A stretch of DNA of 64,000 bases. Source: Sulfitobacter sp. LCG007. GTDB taxonomy: Bacteria > Pseudomonadota > Alphaproteobacteria > Rhodobacterales > Rhodobacteraceae. Shown here in pieces: positions 8,501-17,809 of the stretch; the first letter of the stretch is position 1; the number at the start of each line of letters is the position of its first letter. The position numbers and the translations under genes are program-made. The stretch spans positions 868,001-932,000 of the forward strand of contig NZ_CP161805.1 of NCBI RefSeq assembly GCF_040801785.1. The letters run 5' to 3'. A model generated the notes under the pieces. The model worked only from the letters and a program-made list of their open reading frames with translations. It ran no database searches and was not told where the DNA came from.

Positions 8501-9385
8501 ATGACGGATCACCTCAAGGGCCTTCTCATCACGGTACTCGGCGTGCTCTTCGTCGTGCCGGATTCGCTTTTCGTACGCCTGATTTCGGCCGATGCCGCCA
8601 CCACCGCCTTCTGGCGCCTGCTGATCGCGGGCGGCGGCCTTTGTGCCGGACTTCTCGCCTGGCGCGGCACCGCCCCTTTTCGGGAGATGCTGGCGACGGG
8701 ACGCTACGGCGCGATCTACATGGTCGGCGTGGGTGGCAGCGGCCTGCTCTTCGTCTTCGCGGTCAGCCTCACCTCGGTGGCGAACGTGGTCTTCATCATC
8801 GCCACCATGCCGCTTTTCGCGAGCCTTTTCAGCCGCCTGTTCCTTGCCGAGCCGATCAGCCGCCGCATGTGGATCACCATGGCGGCGGTCATGGCCGGAC
8901 TGGCCGTGATCGCCTACGGATCGCAGAGGACCGCGCATTCGAGCCTCGCGGGCGACGCGCTCGCCCTCGGGACCGCCGCGCTTTTCGCCGCCGGACTCAC
9001 CGCCGCCCGCCGGGTCCGAAACGTGTCGATGGTTCCCGGCGTCGCGCTGGCGCTTATGGCCGCTGCGGCGCTGCTGCTGCCCGTCGCCACGCCGCTTTCG
9101 GTCCCGTCGGCGCAGGTGCCGCTGGTGCTTGCCCACGGAGGCTGCATTCTGTTCAGCTCGATGCTGCTGGCGCTGGCCCCGCGCTACATCGCCTCGGCCG
9201 AGATCGCGCTGCTGGTGTTGCTCGAATCCGTGCTGGCTCCGTTGCTGGCCTGGGGCGTGATCGGCGAGGATCCGGGCGCTCATGCGCTGGCGGGAGGCGC
9301 CATCGTTGTCGGCGCCCTCTTCCTGTCGAACGTGGTCAAGCTGCGCCGAAGCGCCGGGCCCTCCCTGCCGGAGACCGGGGTCTAG
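8501..9385 (+). CDS. DMT-superfamily (EamA) transporter
   Basis: This is an inner-membrane exporter-like protein of the drug/metabolite transporter superfamily. Its 294 residues contain about ten hydrophobic helices in two EamA repeats, for example LLITVLGVLFVVPDSLFVRL at the start and ALAGGAIVVGALFLSNVV at the end. It lies 12 nt after marR on the same strand, which suggests a MarR-controlled efflux gene. The last 4 nt overlap the converging mipZ gene. Substrate cannot be inferred. Confidence 0.9.
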   Translation: MTDHLKGLLITVLGVLFVVPDSLFVRLISADAATTAFWRLLIAGGGLCAGLLAWRGTAPFREMLATGRYGAIYMVGVGGSGLLFVFAVSLTSVANVVFIIATMPLFASLFSRLFLAEPISRRMWITMAAVMAGLAVIAYGSQRTAHSSLAGDALALGTAALFAAGLTAARRVRNVSMVPGVALALMAAAALLLPVATPLSVPSAQVPLVLAHGGCILFSSMLLALAPRYIASAEIALLVLLESVLAPLLAWGVIGEDPGAHALAGGAIVVGALFLSNVVKLRRSAGPSLPETGV

Positions 9386-10191
9386 AAGTCGACTGTCACG
9401 CCGGGAAGTTGCAGCGCCTTGACGAGGTCCCGCAGTTCCTGGCGGGCCGCGACGTTCGAGATGTTGAGCTGCTTGACCCCGATGTCGCGCAGGTCGAGCA
9501 GGGTAAGCCCGCGCGGGAAGAGTTCGCGGAAGATCACACGCTCGCTGAACCCCGGCGCGATGTTGAAGCCGATCCGGCGTGAGAGGTTTTTGATCGCACG
9601 CTCCATCTTCTCCTTGTTGACCATGCGCTGCGCGCCCATGCGGTTGCGCACCACGATCCATCGGATTGGCGCGAGCCCGGCCTGGGCGCGCAGTTGCCGG
9701 GCGTTCCAGACCATTTCCGAATAGACCGAAGGCCCGAGGATCTTGTCGCCCGACTCGTCGATACGCGCGAGAAGGTCGAAATCGACGAAGCTGTCGTTGA
9801 GCGGCGTGATGAGCGTGTCGGCCAGCGAATGCGCCACTTGGCTGAGGCGGGTGTGCGAGCCGGGACAGTCGATCAGGATGAAGTCGTTGTGCGGCTCGAG
9901 TTGCGCCATGGCCGCCGAGAGGCGATGGTCATAGACATTCTCGCCCGGCTGAAGCGCCTCGGGGGCTACTTCGGGCAGGTCGAATATCTGCGGGCTCGGC
10001 AGGGTTAACCCGGCCTTGCGCAAGAACTCGGCGCGGTTTTCGCAGTATCGCCCGAAGGTGCGCTGGCGCAGGTCGAGATCGAGGGCGCTGATCTTGTGAC
10101 CCATGCGCGCGAGGGCCGTGGCCAGGTGCATCGAGACCGTCGATTTCCCCGCGCCGCCCTTTTCGTTCCCGACGACGATGATATGTGCCAT
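9382..10191 (-). CDS. mipZ: Division-plane positioning ATPase MipZ
   Basis: MipZ is a ParA/MinD-like ATPase that in alphaproteobacteria binds polar ParB, forms a bipolar gradient and blocks FtsZ assembly near the poles. The 269-residue protein begins MAHIIVVGNEKGGAGKST with a deviant Walker A (K11, K16). It also carries the switch text DCPGSHTRLS and the MipZ-specific middle and C-terminus (YSEMVWNARQLRAQAGLAPI), which separate it from plain ParA. It is the last gene of the minus-strand run after the two TPR-sulfotransferases, 84 nt downstream of the nearer one. Confidence 0.93.
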   Translation of the reverse strand: MAHIIVVGNEKGGAGKSTVSMHLATALARMGHKISALDLDLRQRTFGRYCENRAEFLRKAGLTLPSPQIFDLPEVAPEALQPGENVYDHRLSAAMAQLEPHNDFILIDCPGSHTRLSQVAHSLADTLITPLNDSFVDFDLLARIDESGDKILGPSVYSEMVWNARQLRAQAGLAPIRWIVVRNRMGAQRMVNKEKMERAIKNLSRRIGFNIAPGFSERVIFRELFPRGLTLLDLRDIGVKQLNISNVAARQELRDLVKALQLPGVTVDF

Positions 10192-10275
10192 GTCCGACCC
10201 TCTGCCCGCCCGCCGTCATCCGGCGTTGTTGTGTGGCATCAACTATATGTTGACTATCCTACCTTGGAAAGCGGC

Positions 10276-11928
10276 TTAGGGATCCGAGAGCGCTACAGAT
10301 TGCCTTTCTTGACGAGGTATTTCGAATCCGGCCGCACTCAGGCCCTCGACAAGGGGCCGTAGCGCGAACGCGTAGCGCCGCCAGGCGTCGTCCGCGCCAC
10401 GATAGATCGGGCGTCTCACCTGGACGGCGCTTGCAGTAAGCGCGGGTGGGTCGGTTTTGGCGGGGGTCAGGCAGGCGGTGCTCCAGGGCAGGCCGCAATG
10501 ATCGAGCAGGGCGCGGGCGGAGGTCTCGGGCGACTCCACGAGGGCGGCATAGTCTACCGCCCGGATGCGGTCGGGAAAGCGGGCCTCGCACGCGGCTGAA
10601 AGGTCGCGGAACAGCGCCATGTAGGCGACGATGTCTGCCATGTCGTAGGCATAGCCATTTCCGGGGCCCGCGAACGAATTGCGATAGAGCGACCATGCGA
10701 CAGCCATGGGCGCGCGCTCCATCCGCAGGATGCGGGCCTCCGGCAGTGCGGCGCAGATCAAGCCGGCCCAGCGGAAATTGAGCGGCATCTTGTCGACGAT
10801 GACCGGCGCGCCGTCGGAACGGATGCGGAGATCCTTGAGGACCCGGTCGCGGAACCCTGCGAGATTGTCGGCGGTGAGCGCCGGATCGGGACGGACCGCG
10901 ACATCGGCCAGGAGTTCCTCGGCAACATGGGAGACCACCGAAAGCTCGCCCGCCGCCTGAACCCCTTCGCAGCGCGACAGTATGCGCTCGACCAGCGTCG
11001 TGCCTGTCCTGGGCAGTCCGACGACGAAGATCGGTCGCAATGCGCCGGGCCGCCCGGGGCGGATGTCCGGAACAGGCGCCGACAGCATCGCCTTGAGCTG
11101 GCCGAAAATCACGGCGTCCCGGGCGATATCGTAACCGATGGCGGCCTTGCGCAAGGCGTTGCCGGCGATCAGATGGTCGAAGGCGCGCTGCCTGTCTCCG
11201 GTGGCGTCGTGCGCGCGGAAAAGCGCGAAATGAAGCGCGGCCTGCGCGGCGGGCGCTGCTTCGGGAAGCAATGCCTCCATCTCCGCTATGTGGGGGTCTC
11301 CCGACACGTAGGATGACACGGCAGCCAGATTGGCGTGCAGGTCTGCGGCGTCGGGTCGGCAGGCGAGCGCGCGGCGGTAGTAGGCACTTGCCGTCACGAG
11401 ATCGCCGCGCGCCTGTGCCAGTGTCCCGAGGTGATTGAGCGGTGCCGCATCGCCCGGGGTGCCGCGCAGCGCCTCCTCGAACGACCGCTCTGCCGCATCG
11501 AACTGGCCGAGATCGCGCAGCAGGCAGCCGCGCATGTCAAGCGGCTCGGGCGCGTGAGGATGGATCGCAAGGATCTTTGCGATGCCCTCAAGGCCAGCGG
11601 TGAGCCGTCCCAGCCTCTGGCGGCAACGCGCCAGCGCTACGGCGATTGCGATGCTTTCGGGGCAGATGAGGGCGGCGAGGTGCCATTGCTCCTCTGCCCG
11701 GGCGTGCCTGCCTTTCGCCTCGAGGGCCTGCGCGGCGGCGGCGATTTGCCTTGCGACGGGGGCGCCAAGGGCGCGCAGCCCGTTCCTTGCGCGCCGGTTG
11801 GCGGGGTAGCGCGCAAGCACGGCGGCGTAGAGTCCCGCCGCCTGTGCAGGCTCGCCCTGCCGCCGTGCCGTTTCCGCGCGACGCATGAGGCCGGAAGGGT
11901 CGGTTGCCTTTTTGCGGTCGCGGTTCAC
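10276..11928 (-). CDS. TPR repeat-sulfotransferase fusion protein (copy 1)
   Basis: This is a 550-residue protein with N-terminal tetratricopeptide-like helices (about residues 15-240) and a C-terminal sulfotransferase domain. The PAPS 5'-phosphosulfate loop is VVGLPRTGTTLVERIL, and DKMPLNFRWAGLI and LRMERAPMAVAWSLYR follow. GTG 11928 is chosen because GGAG lies 7 nt upstream; a longer TTG-initiated frame from 12012 lacks a site. It is a paralogue of the next gene upstream (12018-13883). Acceptor unknown; such proteins are thought to sulfate proteins or cell-surface glycans. Confidence 0.85.
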   Translation of the reverse strand: MNRDRKKATDPSGLMRRAETARRQGEPAQAAGLYAAVLARYPANRRARNGLRALGAPVARQIAAAAQALEAKGRHARAEEQWHLAALICPESIAIAVALARCRQRLGRLTAGLEGIAKILAIHPHAPEPLDMRGCLLRDLGQFDAAERSFEEALRGTPGDAAPLNHLGTLAQARGDLVTASAYYRRALACRPDAADLHANLAAVSSYVSGDPHIAEMEALLPEAAPAAQAALHFALFRAHDATGDRQRAFDHLIAGNALRKAAIGYDIARDAVIFGQLKAMLSAPVPDIRPGRPGALRPIFVVGLPRTGTTLVERILSRCEGVQAAGELSVVSHVAEELLADVAVRPDPALTADNLAGFRDRVLKDLRIRSDGAPVIVDKMPLNFRWAGLICAALPEARILRMERAPMAVAWSLYRNSFAGPGNGYAYDMADIVAYMALFRDLSAACEARFPDRIRAVDYAALVESPETSARALLDHCGLPWSTACLTPAKTDPPALTASAVQVRRPIYRGADDAWRRYAFALRPLVEGLSAAGFEIPRQERQSVALSDP

Positions 11929-12017
11929 TCTGTCGCTCCGTTCCGGGTCGGTCCTGATCAGGGTCGCAGCGAGCGGTTGACATTTGGTCACCGCTTGCCG
12001 GCCGTGGCGCAAATATT

Positions 12018-13883
12018 TCAGAGACCGGCGGCCCCGAGTTGGTCGAGTGCCGCACGAAGCGGCGCAAGTTGCGACGCGTAGCGTCGCCAGCCGTTGTCCC
12101 GGCCCGGGTCGACTGCCTTGCGTACCTGGTCGGCACTGGCGGTCAGGATCGGTCGGGTGATGTCGGGCACGCCCAGTGTCTCGTCAGGGTCGGGTATTCC
12201 GCAGGCCCGGCGCAGGGCCAGTCCGGCCGTCATCGGATCCGCCGTCAGGGCAGCGAAATCGGCCATCACGATACGCTCCGGGTCCTGGGTGCGGAAATGC
12301 GCGACGAGATCGCGCGCCAGAGCCTGGAAGCAGGCGATGTCGTCGAGGTCGTAGGCGAAGCCGTTTCCCGCACCGCCGAAGCACTGACGATAGAGCGACC
12401 ACCCAAGCGCCATCGGATCGCGGTCCATTACCACGATGCGCGCCTCGGGAAGCGCCGCGCGCAGGAAGCCGATCCAGCGGAAGTTGAGCGGCATCTTGTC
12501 GACAATGAATGCGTGGCCCGCGGCATATTCCGCCAGGCGATTGCGCAGGATGCGTTGCAGGTCGAGTACCTCGTCGAGGCCCAGCCCCTGACGCCCGCCG
12601 TCCCTGAGCGAGCGCAGGATCGGGGCGACAGCGGATTTCACGAGGCTCAGCTCGCCGGCCGGGCGCACATCCGCCCCGTGGCTCAACATGTGTTCCGTCA
12701 GCGTCGTCCCCGAACGGGGAAGGCCGGTGACGAAGACCGGACGCACTGCGGGTTCGCCCATGGGCGCGCAGGGAATGCCCAGCGTCTTGAGCCACTGGAA
12801 CAGGGCCGCATCGCGCGAGACGTCGTATCCAAGCTCGGCCCGGCGCAGGGCATTTGCGTCGCGCAGGAAGTCGAAGGCGCGCGCCGTGTCACCGACCTGA
12901 TCCCAGGCGTTGAAGAGTGCGAAGCCAAGCTGGGCGCGATCCGGGCCGGACAGGTCCCCCCGCGCCAGCAGCGTTTCCATCCGCGCGATCCTGGGGTCGC
13001 CCGGGCCGTCGAATTCGGCAATCTCGGACAGGTTGCGGTGCAGGACAGGGCTGTCCGGGTAGCGCTCGAGCGCGGCCTCGTACTGCGCGATGGCTTCGTC
13101 GCGCCGGCCGAGCGCGCGGGCGAGTATCGCGAGTTCGTTGCGGGTTCGCGTGTTGGCTGGATCCGCCTCGAGCGCCGCGGCGAAGGCTTGCTGCGCGCCG
13201 TCGGCATCGCCGAGGTTCAGCGCGATCCGGCCGCGCAGCGTCAGGGCATTGGGATCCGCTGGCGCGATGGCGAGCGCCCGCTGCAGCGCGTCAAGCGCCT
13301 GCTCGGGTTCCCCGGTCTCGAGAAGACATGCGGCGAGATTGATCCAATGGACGGCGGTTCCGGGTTCCAGCGCGGCGGCGCGGGCAAAACCGGCGGCGGC
13401 GCGCCCCGGACGCCCCGCCGCATGAAGCGCCTGGGCCTTGGCCGACCAGAGCGCTGCGGTCTCATGTGCGGGCAGGGCCCTTTCGTAGACCTGCACTGCG
13501 GCCTCGGGACGTCCGAGCCTCAGGTGGCAGGCGCCCATGACGTCGATGAGGGCGGGGTGGAGCTGGCCGCCGCCTGCAAGCGCCTCGGCCATCTGCAGAG
13601 CCTCCTCGAGCCGGCCTTCCGCGAAGGCTGTCGCCACGGCGTCAAGCCTTCCCTGCGGCACGCTGCGGATTTCATCGTTTTCGATCAGGGCCAGGCCCGC
13701 GCGGGCCCGCGCATTGCCCGGAAACCGCGAGATGATCTGGCCATAGAGGTCCGCCGCCGCGGCGGCGTCGCCCTGCCGCCTGAGGCGGTCGGCCTGGCCC
13801 AGCAGGATGCGGGCTGGCGGGGTCTGCTGGTTCACCGAGTATCTGCCCTTTCGTGCGCGCCGCCGTCTTCGCACTATGGTCAT
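12018..13883 (-). CDS. TPR repeat-sulfotransferase fusion protein (copy 2)
   Basis: This 621-residue paralogue of the downstream gene has six or so TPR units (for example AAVQVYERALPAHETAALWS and QALDALQRALAIAPADPNAL) before a sulfotransferase domain with VTGLPRSGTTLTEHML and DKMPLNFRWIGFL. ATG 13883 has AAGGG about 5 nt upstream; GTG 13835 (VNQQTPPARILLGQA) is a plausible alternative that would remove an Arg-rich leader. It starts 79 nt after rpmE, beyond that gene's terminator. The enzyme would use PAPS; its acceptor is unknown. Confidence 0.85.
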   Translation of the reverse strand: MTIVRRRRRARKGRYSVNQQTPPARILLGQADRLRRQGDAAAAADLYGQIISRFPGNARARAGLALIENDEIRSVPQGRLDAVATAFAEGRLEEALQMAEALAGGGQLHPALIDVMGACHLRLGRPEAAVQVYERALPAHETAALWSAKAQALHAAGRPGRAAAGFARAAALEPGTAVHWINLAACLLETGEPEQALDALQRALAIAPADPNALTLRGRIALNLGDADGAQQAFAAALEADPANTRTRNELAILARALGRRDEAIAQYEAALERYPDSPVLHRNLSEIAEFDGPGDPRIARMETLLARGDLSGPDRAQLGFALFNAWDQVGDTARAFDFLRDANALRRAELGYDVSRDAALFQWLKTLGIPCAPMGEPAVRPVFVTGLPRSGTTLTEHMLSHGADVRPAGELSLVKSAVAPILRSLRDGGRQGLGLDEVLDLQRILRNRLAEYAAGHAFIVDKMPLNFRWIGFLRAALPEARIVVMDRDPMALGWSLYRQCFGGAGNGFAYDLDDIACFQALARDLVAHFRTQDPERIVMADFAALTADPMTAGLALRRACGIPDPDETLGVPDITRPILTASADQVRKAVDPGRDNGWRRYASQLAPLRAALDQLGAAGL

Positions 13884-13901
13884 GATTCCCTTACCAAAGC
13901 C

Positions 13902-13937
13902 TCAAAACGAAACAGGCGCGGAGAGAGCTCCACGCCT
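13902..13937 (-). terminator. Intrinsic terminator after rpmE
   Basis: On the minus strand AGGCGTGGAG (13937-13928) pairs with CTCCGCGCCT (13923-13914), including one G-U pair. GTTTCGTTTTG (13913-13903) follows. It lies 26 nt after the rpmE stop and separates the ribosomal genes from the TPR-sulfotransferases. Confidence 0.7.
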
Positions 13938-13962
13938 GCTGCATTGTCCTGGACGCGTCGGA

Positions 13963-14184
13963 TCAGAAGCCGAGGCCAGCGTATTTGCTCTTGAACTTCG
14001 AGACCCGGCCGCCCGTGTCCATCAGGCGCGAGGTGCCGCCCGTCCAGGCCGGATGCGACAAGGGGTCGATGTCGAGCGAGAGCGTATCGCCTTCCTTGCC
14101 CCAGGTGGATTTCATCTGCACCACCGTGCCGTCCGTCAGCTTGACGTCGATGAGGTGATATTCGGGATGGGTTTCGGATTTCAT
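13963..14184 (-). CDS. rpmE: 50S ribosomal protein L31 (zinc-free form)
   Basis: L31 bridges the 50S and 30S subunits. The 73-residue product ([20 protein letters not shown]... SHPAWTGG) has the family pattern but no cysteine at all. It is therefore the C-minus form, which lacks the zinc ribbon found in zinc-containing type A L31. It lies 11 nt after rplS on the same strand and is followed by a terminator. Confidence 0.95.
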   Translation of the reverse strand: MKSETHPEYHLIDVKLTDGTVVQMKSTWGKEGDTLSLDIDPLSHPAWTGGTSRLMDTGGRVSKFKSKYAGLGF

Positions 14185-14195
14185 GCGCCCGCTCC

Positions 14196-14579
14196 TTACG
14201 CGTCTGCGCCCGACTTGGGCTTGTAGTTGGAATTCTCGACGATCCGCGCGGATTTGCCGCGACGGCTGCGCAGGTAGTAGAGCTTGGCGCGGCGAACCCG
14301 GCCCCGGCGCACGACCTCGATGCTGTCGATATTGGTGGAGTGAAGCGGGAAGACGCGCTCGACGCCCTCGCCGAAGGAAATCTTGCGCACCGTGAACGAG
14401 CCGGCGATGCCGCTGCCGTTGTTGCGCGCGATGCAGACGCCCTCGTAGTTCTGGACCCGGGTGCGCGTACCCTCGGTCACCTTGTAGCCGACGCGGACGG
14501 TGTCGCCTGCGCGGAAGTCGGGGATCTCTTTCCCCAGGGCGGCAATCTGTTCCGCCTCGATCTGTGCGATCAGGTTCAT
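14196..14579 (-). CDS. rplS: 50S ribosomal protein L19
   Basis: L19 lies at the subunit interface. The 127-residue product starts [16 protein letters not shown] and shows [16 protein letters not shown], the [14 protein letters not shown] core and [22 protein letters not shown] 14579 has AGGAGAAGG just upstream, so a longer in-frame extension to 14747 is not needed. A 244-nt gap separates it from trmD; I see one small hairpin there (CGCGG/CCGCG, 14600-14615) but no gene. Confidence 0.96.
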   Translation of the reverse strand: MNLIAQIEAEQIAALGKEIPDFRAGDTVRVGYKVTEGTRTRVQNYEGVCIARNNGSGIAGSFTVRKISFGEGVERVFPLHSTNIDSIEVVRRGRVRRAKLYYLRSRRGKSARIVENSNYKPKSGADA

Positions 14580-14823
14580 TTGACCTTCTCCTATGTACTC
14601 GCGGTTCGTGCCGCGAAGATGTGCGCGTTCCAGAGCTTCCGTCTTCGGTCGGGGCGTCCTCGGAGGCCCGCGCGGGAGATATCGAACGTCGTTTCTTGTC
14701 GGTTGCTGCCGCCTTGACGGGCCGGATCGAAGACGGTCCGGTCGCATGTCGTCAATGCAGACGGGCCCGGAGCCGCCAGGGCGATTCCGAACGGCCGGGG
14801 TATAGGCGGGAAAACGGGCCGGA

Positions 14824-15654
14824 TCAACCCTCGTCTTGGGGCGAGCGGCGCGAGGCCGGCGCGGGCTGGCGGGCGCGATGCGCCTCCCAGAGATCGGGGC
14901 GGCGCGCGCGGGTCAGGGCCTCTGCCGCCTCGGCGCGCCACGCGGCGATCCTGGCGTGATTGCCCGACATCAGGACCTCGGGGATGGCGCGGCCCTCCCA
15001 CTCGGCAGGGCGGGTATATTGGGGATGTTCGAGCAGGCCATGGGAAAAGCTTTCCTCCTGTGTGCTCGCGGCATTCCCGAGCACGCCGGGCAGAAGGCGG
15101 ACGGTGGCGTCCAGCAGGGCCTGTGCCGCGATTTCCCCGCCGGTCAGGACGAAATCACCCAGTGAGACCTCGTCGATCCGGTAGTGGTCGAGAACGCGTT
15201 CGTCGACACCCTCAAAGCGCCCGCACAGGATCGTGACGCCCGAGCATGTCGCGAGATCGCGCGCCATCTGCTGGTCGATCCTCCGGCCGCGCGGGGACAT
15301 GTAGAGCACCGGCCAGCGCCCCACGGCATGGGCCTGCGCCGCCTCGATCGCCGGACCCAGCACATCGGCGCGCATCACCATGCCGGCGCCGCCCCCGGCC
15401 GGGGTGTCGTCGACGTTTCGGTGCTTTCCGATGCCATGCGCGCGCAGGTCGTGGGTATGAAGCTGCCAGAGCCCCTCCTGCAGCGCCTTGCCGGTCAGGC
15501 TGTGCCCCAGCACGCCCGGAAACGCTTCGGGGAAAAGCGTCAGCACGCGCGCCTGCCAGACCCCGGCGAGGTCGGGGACGGGTTCCATCAGTTCGCGCGG
15601 CTTCAGCGACGGCCGGATCGCCTTGCGGCCATGGGACCGGGCCGGGTCCGCCAT
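14824..15654 (-). CDS. trmD: tRNA (guanine-N1)-methyltransferase TrmD
   Basis: TrmD methylates G37 of tRNAs with G36, using S-adenosylmethionine bound in a SPOUT trefoil knot. The 276-residue protein has [48 protein letters not shown] and the knot segment [14 protein letters not shown]. The N-terminal ~25 residues ([16 protein letters not shown]) are an extension of the kind seen in Rhodobacterales homologues. Its ATG shares one base with the rimM stop (TGATG), giving tight coupling. Confidence 0.95.
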   Translation of the reverse strand: MADPARSHGRKAIRPSLKPRELMEPVPDLAGVWQARVLTLFPEAFPGVLGHSLTGKALQEGLWQLHTHDLRAHGIGKHRNVDDTPAGGGAGMVMRADVLGPAIEAAQAHAVGRWPVLYMSPRGRRIDQQMARDLATCSGVTILCGRFEGVDERVLDHYRIDEVSLGDFVLTGGEIAAQALLDATVRLLPGVLGNAASTQEESFSHGLLEHPQYTRPAEWEGRAIPEVLMSGNHARIAAWRAEAAEALTRARRPDLWEAHRARQPAPASRRSPQDEG

Positions 15655-16160
15655 CAGAAAAGCCCCTCGGGCGGGTCGGCGACGATGCGCCTGGCGGAAA
15701 GGTCGACGGTCGGGACCGCGGACAGCGTGAAGGGCAGCAGGACCGTTTCGGATGAGCCGGGCCTCAGGATCTCGAGAATGTCCTGAGCGCCATGGTTCAG
15801 CACCGCCTTGACCGTGCCGAGCGCCGTGCCTCCGGTGTCGAAGACCGCGAGCCCCATCAGGTCGGCATGGTAGTATTCGTCGTCGCCAAGCGCAGGAAGC
15901 CGGTCGCGCCCGGCAAAAAGGCGGACACCTTTCAGCGCGTCGGCCTCTTCCTTGCTCGCGACCTCGGCGATGCGCGCGGCGAACCCGTTCTTTATCGGGT
16001 GCAGCAGCGCGAGGTGGAACTGGCGCGCGCCATCCTCGGAGCTCAGCGGGCTGTAGCCCTCGATGTCCTCGGGAACGGCGCAGAAGCTCTTGACGCGCAA
16101 CTCGCCGCGCACGCCGTAGGACCCTGCGATGGCTCCGACGCAGACCTTGTCGTCGTTCAT
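15654..16160 (-). CDS. rimM: 16S rRNA maturation factor RimM
   Basis: RimM binds S19 and helps maturation of the 30S head. The 168-residue protein starts [21 protein letters not shown], the hallmark N-terminus, and contains the PRC-barrel segment [20 protein letters not shown]. Start ATG 16160 overlaps the stop of the upstream 47-codon gene (ATGA) and its own stop overlaps trmD (TGATG). It is part of the rpsP-orf-rimM-trmD unit. Confidence 0.95.
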   Translation of the reverse strand: MNDDKVCVGAIAGSYGVRGELRVKSFCAVPEDIEGYSPLSSEDGARQFHLALLHPIKNGFAARIAEVASKEEADALKGVRLFAGRDRLPALGDDEYYHADLMGLAVFDTGGTALGTVKAVLNHGAQDILEILRPGSSETVLLPFTLSAVPTVDLSARRIVADPPEGLF

Positions 16161-16300
16161 TCTTCCACTCCCAGGCACAGGCCTTCTGACATCTCCCCGC
16201 CGCGCTCGAGGCAGGACTCGCGTTGGTTCGCGCGCTCGGTGAAGAGCCCGGCCAGGAAGGCCACGCCGATCAGCATGAGCGTGCGGATGGGGCGGAACAT
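16157..16300 (-). CDS. 47-residue single-pass membrane protein between rpsP and rimM
   Basis: ATG 16300 opens a 47-codon frame. The product starts [20 protein letters not shown], one membrane helix with a positively charged start. A short hydrophilic tail contains two Cys (C30, C42) and ends in VEE. The stop overlaps the rimM start as ATGA, which argues that the frame is translated. I do not recognise the family. It could be an inner-membrane micro-protein co-made with ribosome maturation factors. A longer ATG start at 16345 exists but adds only a Gly/Arg-rich leader. Confidence 0.65.
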   Translation of the reverse strand: MFRPIRTLMLIGVAFLAGLFTERANQRESCLERGGEMSEGLCLGVEE

Positions 16301-16398
16301 CGGTCTGCCTGACGCTTGGCCGGGAAACGCGGCCCGTCCGGACACGGGCCGCGCGCAGGTGTCTGCCGCACCCCGCCGGGGGCGCGGCCAGCCACGTC

Positions 16399-16791
16399 TT
16401 ACTCTGCGGTCGCTGCCTCTTCGGCGGCGGGCTCTTCTGTCGGTGCATTCGCCTCGGCGGCCTTCGCGGCGCGCGCGTCCGCGCGTTCCTTCGCCTTCTT
16501 GCCGGGCGTGCCCTTGTTGGGGTTGTTGCGCTCGGTCTTGTCCTTCAGGCCGGCTGCTTCGAGCATCCGTGCAACACGGTCGGTCGGCTGGGCGCCCTGG
16601 CCAAGCCAGTACTGGACGCGCTCCTGGTCGAACTTCACGCGGTCCTCGCTGTCCTTGGCGAGCAGCGGGTTGTAGGTTCCGAGCTTCTCGAGGAAGCGCC
16701 CGTCGCGGGGCATCCGGCTGTCGGCGGCGACGATTGCGTAATGCGGGCGCTTCTTGGAACCGCCGCGGGCGAGTCTGATCTTCATTGCCAT
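16399..16791 (-). CDS. rpsP: 30S ribosomal protein S16
   Basis: S16 is an early-binding 30S assembly protein. The 130-residue product starts [20 protein letters not shown] and includes [15 protein letters not shown] and [17 protein letters not shown] long Lys/Ala/Glu-rich tail (about residues 85-130, ending [12 protein letters not shown]) is typical of alphaproteobacterial S16. ATG 16791 has AAAGGAGA just upstream. It lies 58 nt after the chorismate mutase gene on the same strand. Confidence 0.96.
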   Translation of the reverse strand: MAMKIRLARGGSKKRPHYAIVAADSRMPRDGRFLEKLGTYNPLLAKDSEDRVKFDQERVQYWLGQGAQPTDRVARMLEAAGLKDKTERNNPNKGTPGKKAKERADARAAKAAEANAPTEEPAAEEAATAE

Positions 16792-16849
16792 TCGGTATCT
16801 CCTTTGGATGGCTGTCTGGTCCGGCTTGAGGGCCGTCCCGAAGGGGGTG

Positions 16850-17149
16850 TCATTTCTGGTGTTTCTCGTGGTGATGGATGACTTCCTGGATGATGAAGGC
16901 CAGGAAAGCCTTGGCGAATTCGGGGTCGAGGTCGGCCTGTTCCGCCAGGTCTTCGAGCCGTGCGATCTGCTGCGCCTCGCGCGCCGGATCGGACGGGGGA
17001 AGGTCGTGTTCGGCCTTGAGTTTCCCCACGGCCTGTGTGTGCTTGAAGCGCTCGCCCAGCGTATAGACGAGGATCGCGTCAAGCCGGTCGATGCTCGCGC
17101 GGTGCTCCTTCAGAAGCTCCGCCGCGCGGGTTGTAACGTCCTGCGTCAT
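16850..17149 (-). CDS. Chorismate mutase, AroQ class
   Basis: This enzyme converts chorismate to prephenate on the way to phenylalanine and tyrosine. The 99-residue all-helical protein shows the AroQ pattern: [20 protein letters not shown] at the N-terminus, [20 protein letters not shown] in the middle and [17 protein letters not shown] at the end. It is a stand-alone domain, not fused to prephenate dehydratase. It lies between the GNAT trio and rpsP on the minus strand, an association common in this order. Confidence 0.92.
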   Translation of the reverse strand: MTQDVTTRAAELLKEHRASIDRLDAILVYTLGERFKHTQAVGKLKAEHDLPPSDPAREAQQIARLEDLAEQADLDPEFAKAFLAFIIQEVIHHHEKHQK

Positions 17150-17203
17150 GGGCGCTCTCCGGTGTTCTGCCTGGTCCTGCGACGGCTGGGAAGGGTAAAG
17201 CGT

Positions 17204-17809
17204 TCAGTCAAGTGCCCATCCCTCCGGGTGAAATTTCGGGTCGGCGTAATGGCCGATCTCCATCTCGATGCCATGGGCCAGTTGGCTGTCCTTCAACCGG
17301 GCGGGGGCCGGATGGCGGTAGACCACATCGTTGCCGTCCACCGTCCTGGCCTCCGGGTCCCTGACCGCGCCGAGGCGCTCGGCCAGCCGGATGCTGTCGA
17401 GGTTCTTCGGGTCGATGTAGCTCACCGCCCCCTCCCAGCCCTGCCGATCGTAGTAGTGCCGCCGCGCCGCATGGGTGGCTTCGAGCGCGATGCCGCGTCC
17501 CTTGACCTCGGGCCAGATCACCCAGGCGATTTCCCTTTCGGGCCATTGCGCAGGCTTCCAGCCGCCCGCCATGCCGTAGGTCTGACCGGACGCACGGTCC
17601 TGGATCATCCACATGCCATAGCCCCGGATCCGCCAGTGCCCGATCTCGGCGGCATAGAGCATCCACGCTTCGTAGGGGTTCAGCGGCCCGCCCATGAAGC
17701 GCGCCCGATAGCTGGTGAAGGTGGCCTTGAAGTCGGGATAGTCCTCGGGCTCAGGCCCGCGCAGGACCAGACGCCGCGTCTCGATGACCGGGATGTCTGC
17801 CGTGCTCAT
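17204..17809 (-). CDS. GNAT-family N-acetyltransferase (RimJ/RimL-like), copy 1 of 3
   Basis: This is a 201-residue acetyltransferase of the GNAT fold. It opens with IPVIETRRLVLRGPEPEDY, typical of RimJ/RimL-like members, and has an acetyl-CoA region around PEVKGRGIALEATHAARRHYY followed by the IDPKNLDSIRLAERLGA motif. The start ATG 17809 overlaps the stop of the next GNAT gene upstream (ATGA). Its C-terminal ~30 residues are absent from the other two copies. Substrate unknown; rRNA/tRNA-modifying neighbours hint at a translation link but do not prove one. Confidence 0.88.
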   Translation of the reverse strand: MSTADIPVIETRRLVLRGPEPEDYPDFKATFTSYRARFMGGPLNPYEAWMLYAAEIGHWRIRGYGMWMIQDRASGQTYGMAGGWKPAQWPEREIAWVIWPEVKGRGIALEATHAARRHYYDRQGWEGAVSYIDPKNLDSIRLAERLGAVRDPEARTVDGNDVVYRHPAPARLKDSQLAHGIEMEIGHYADPKFHPEGWALD

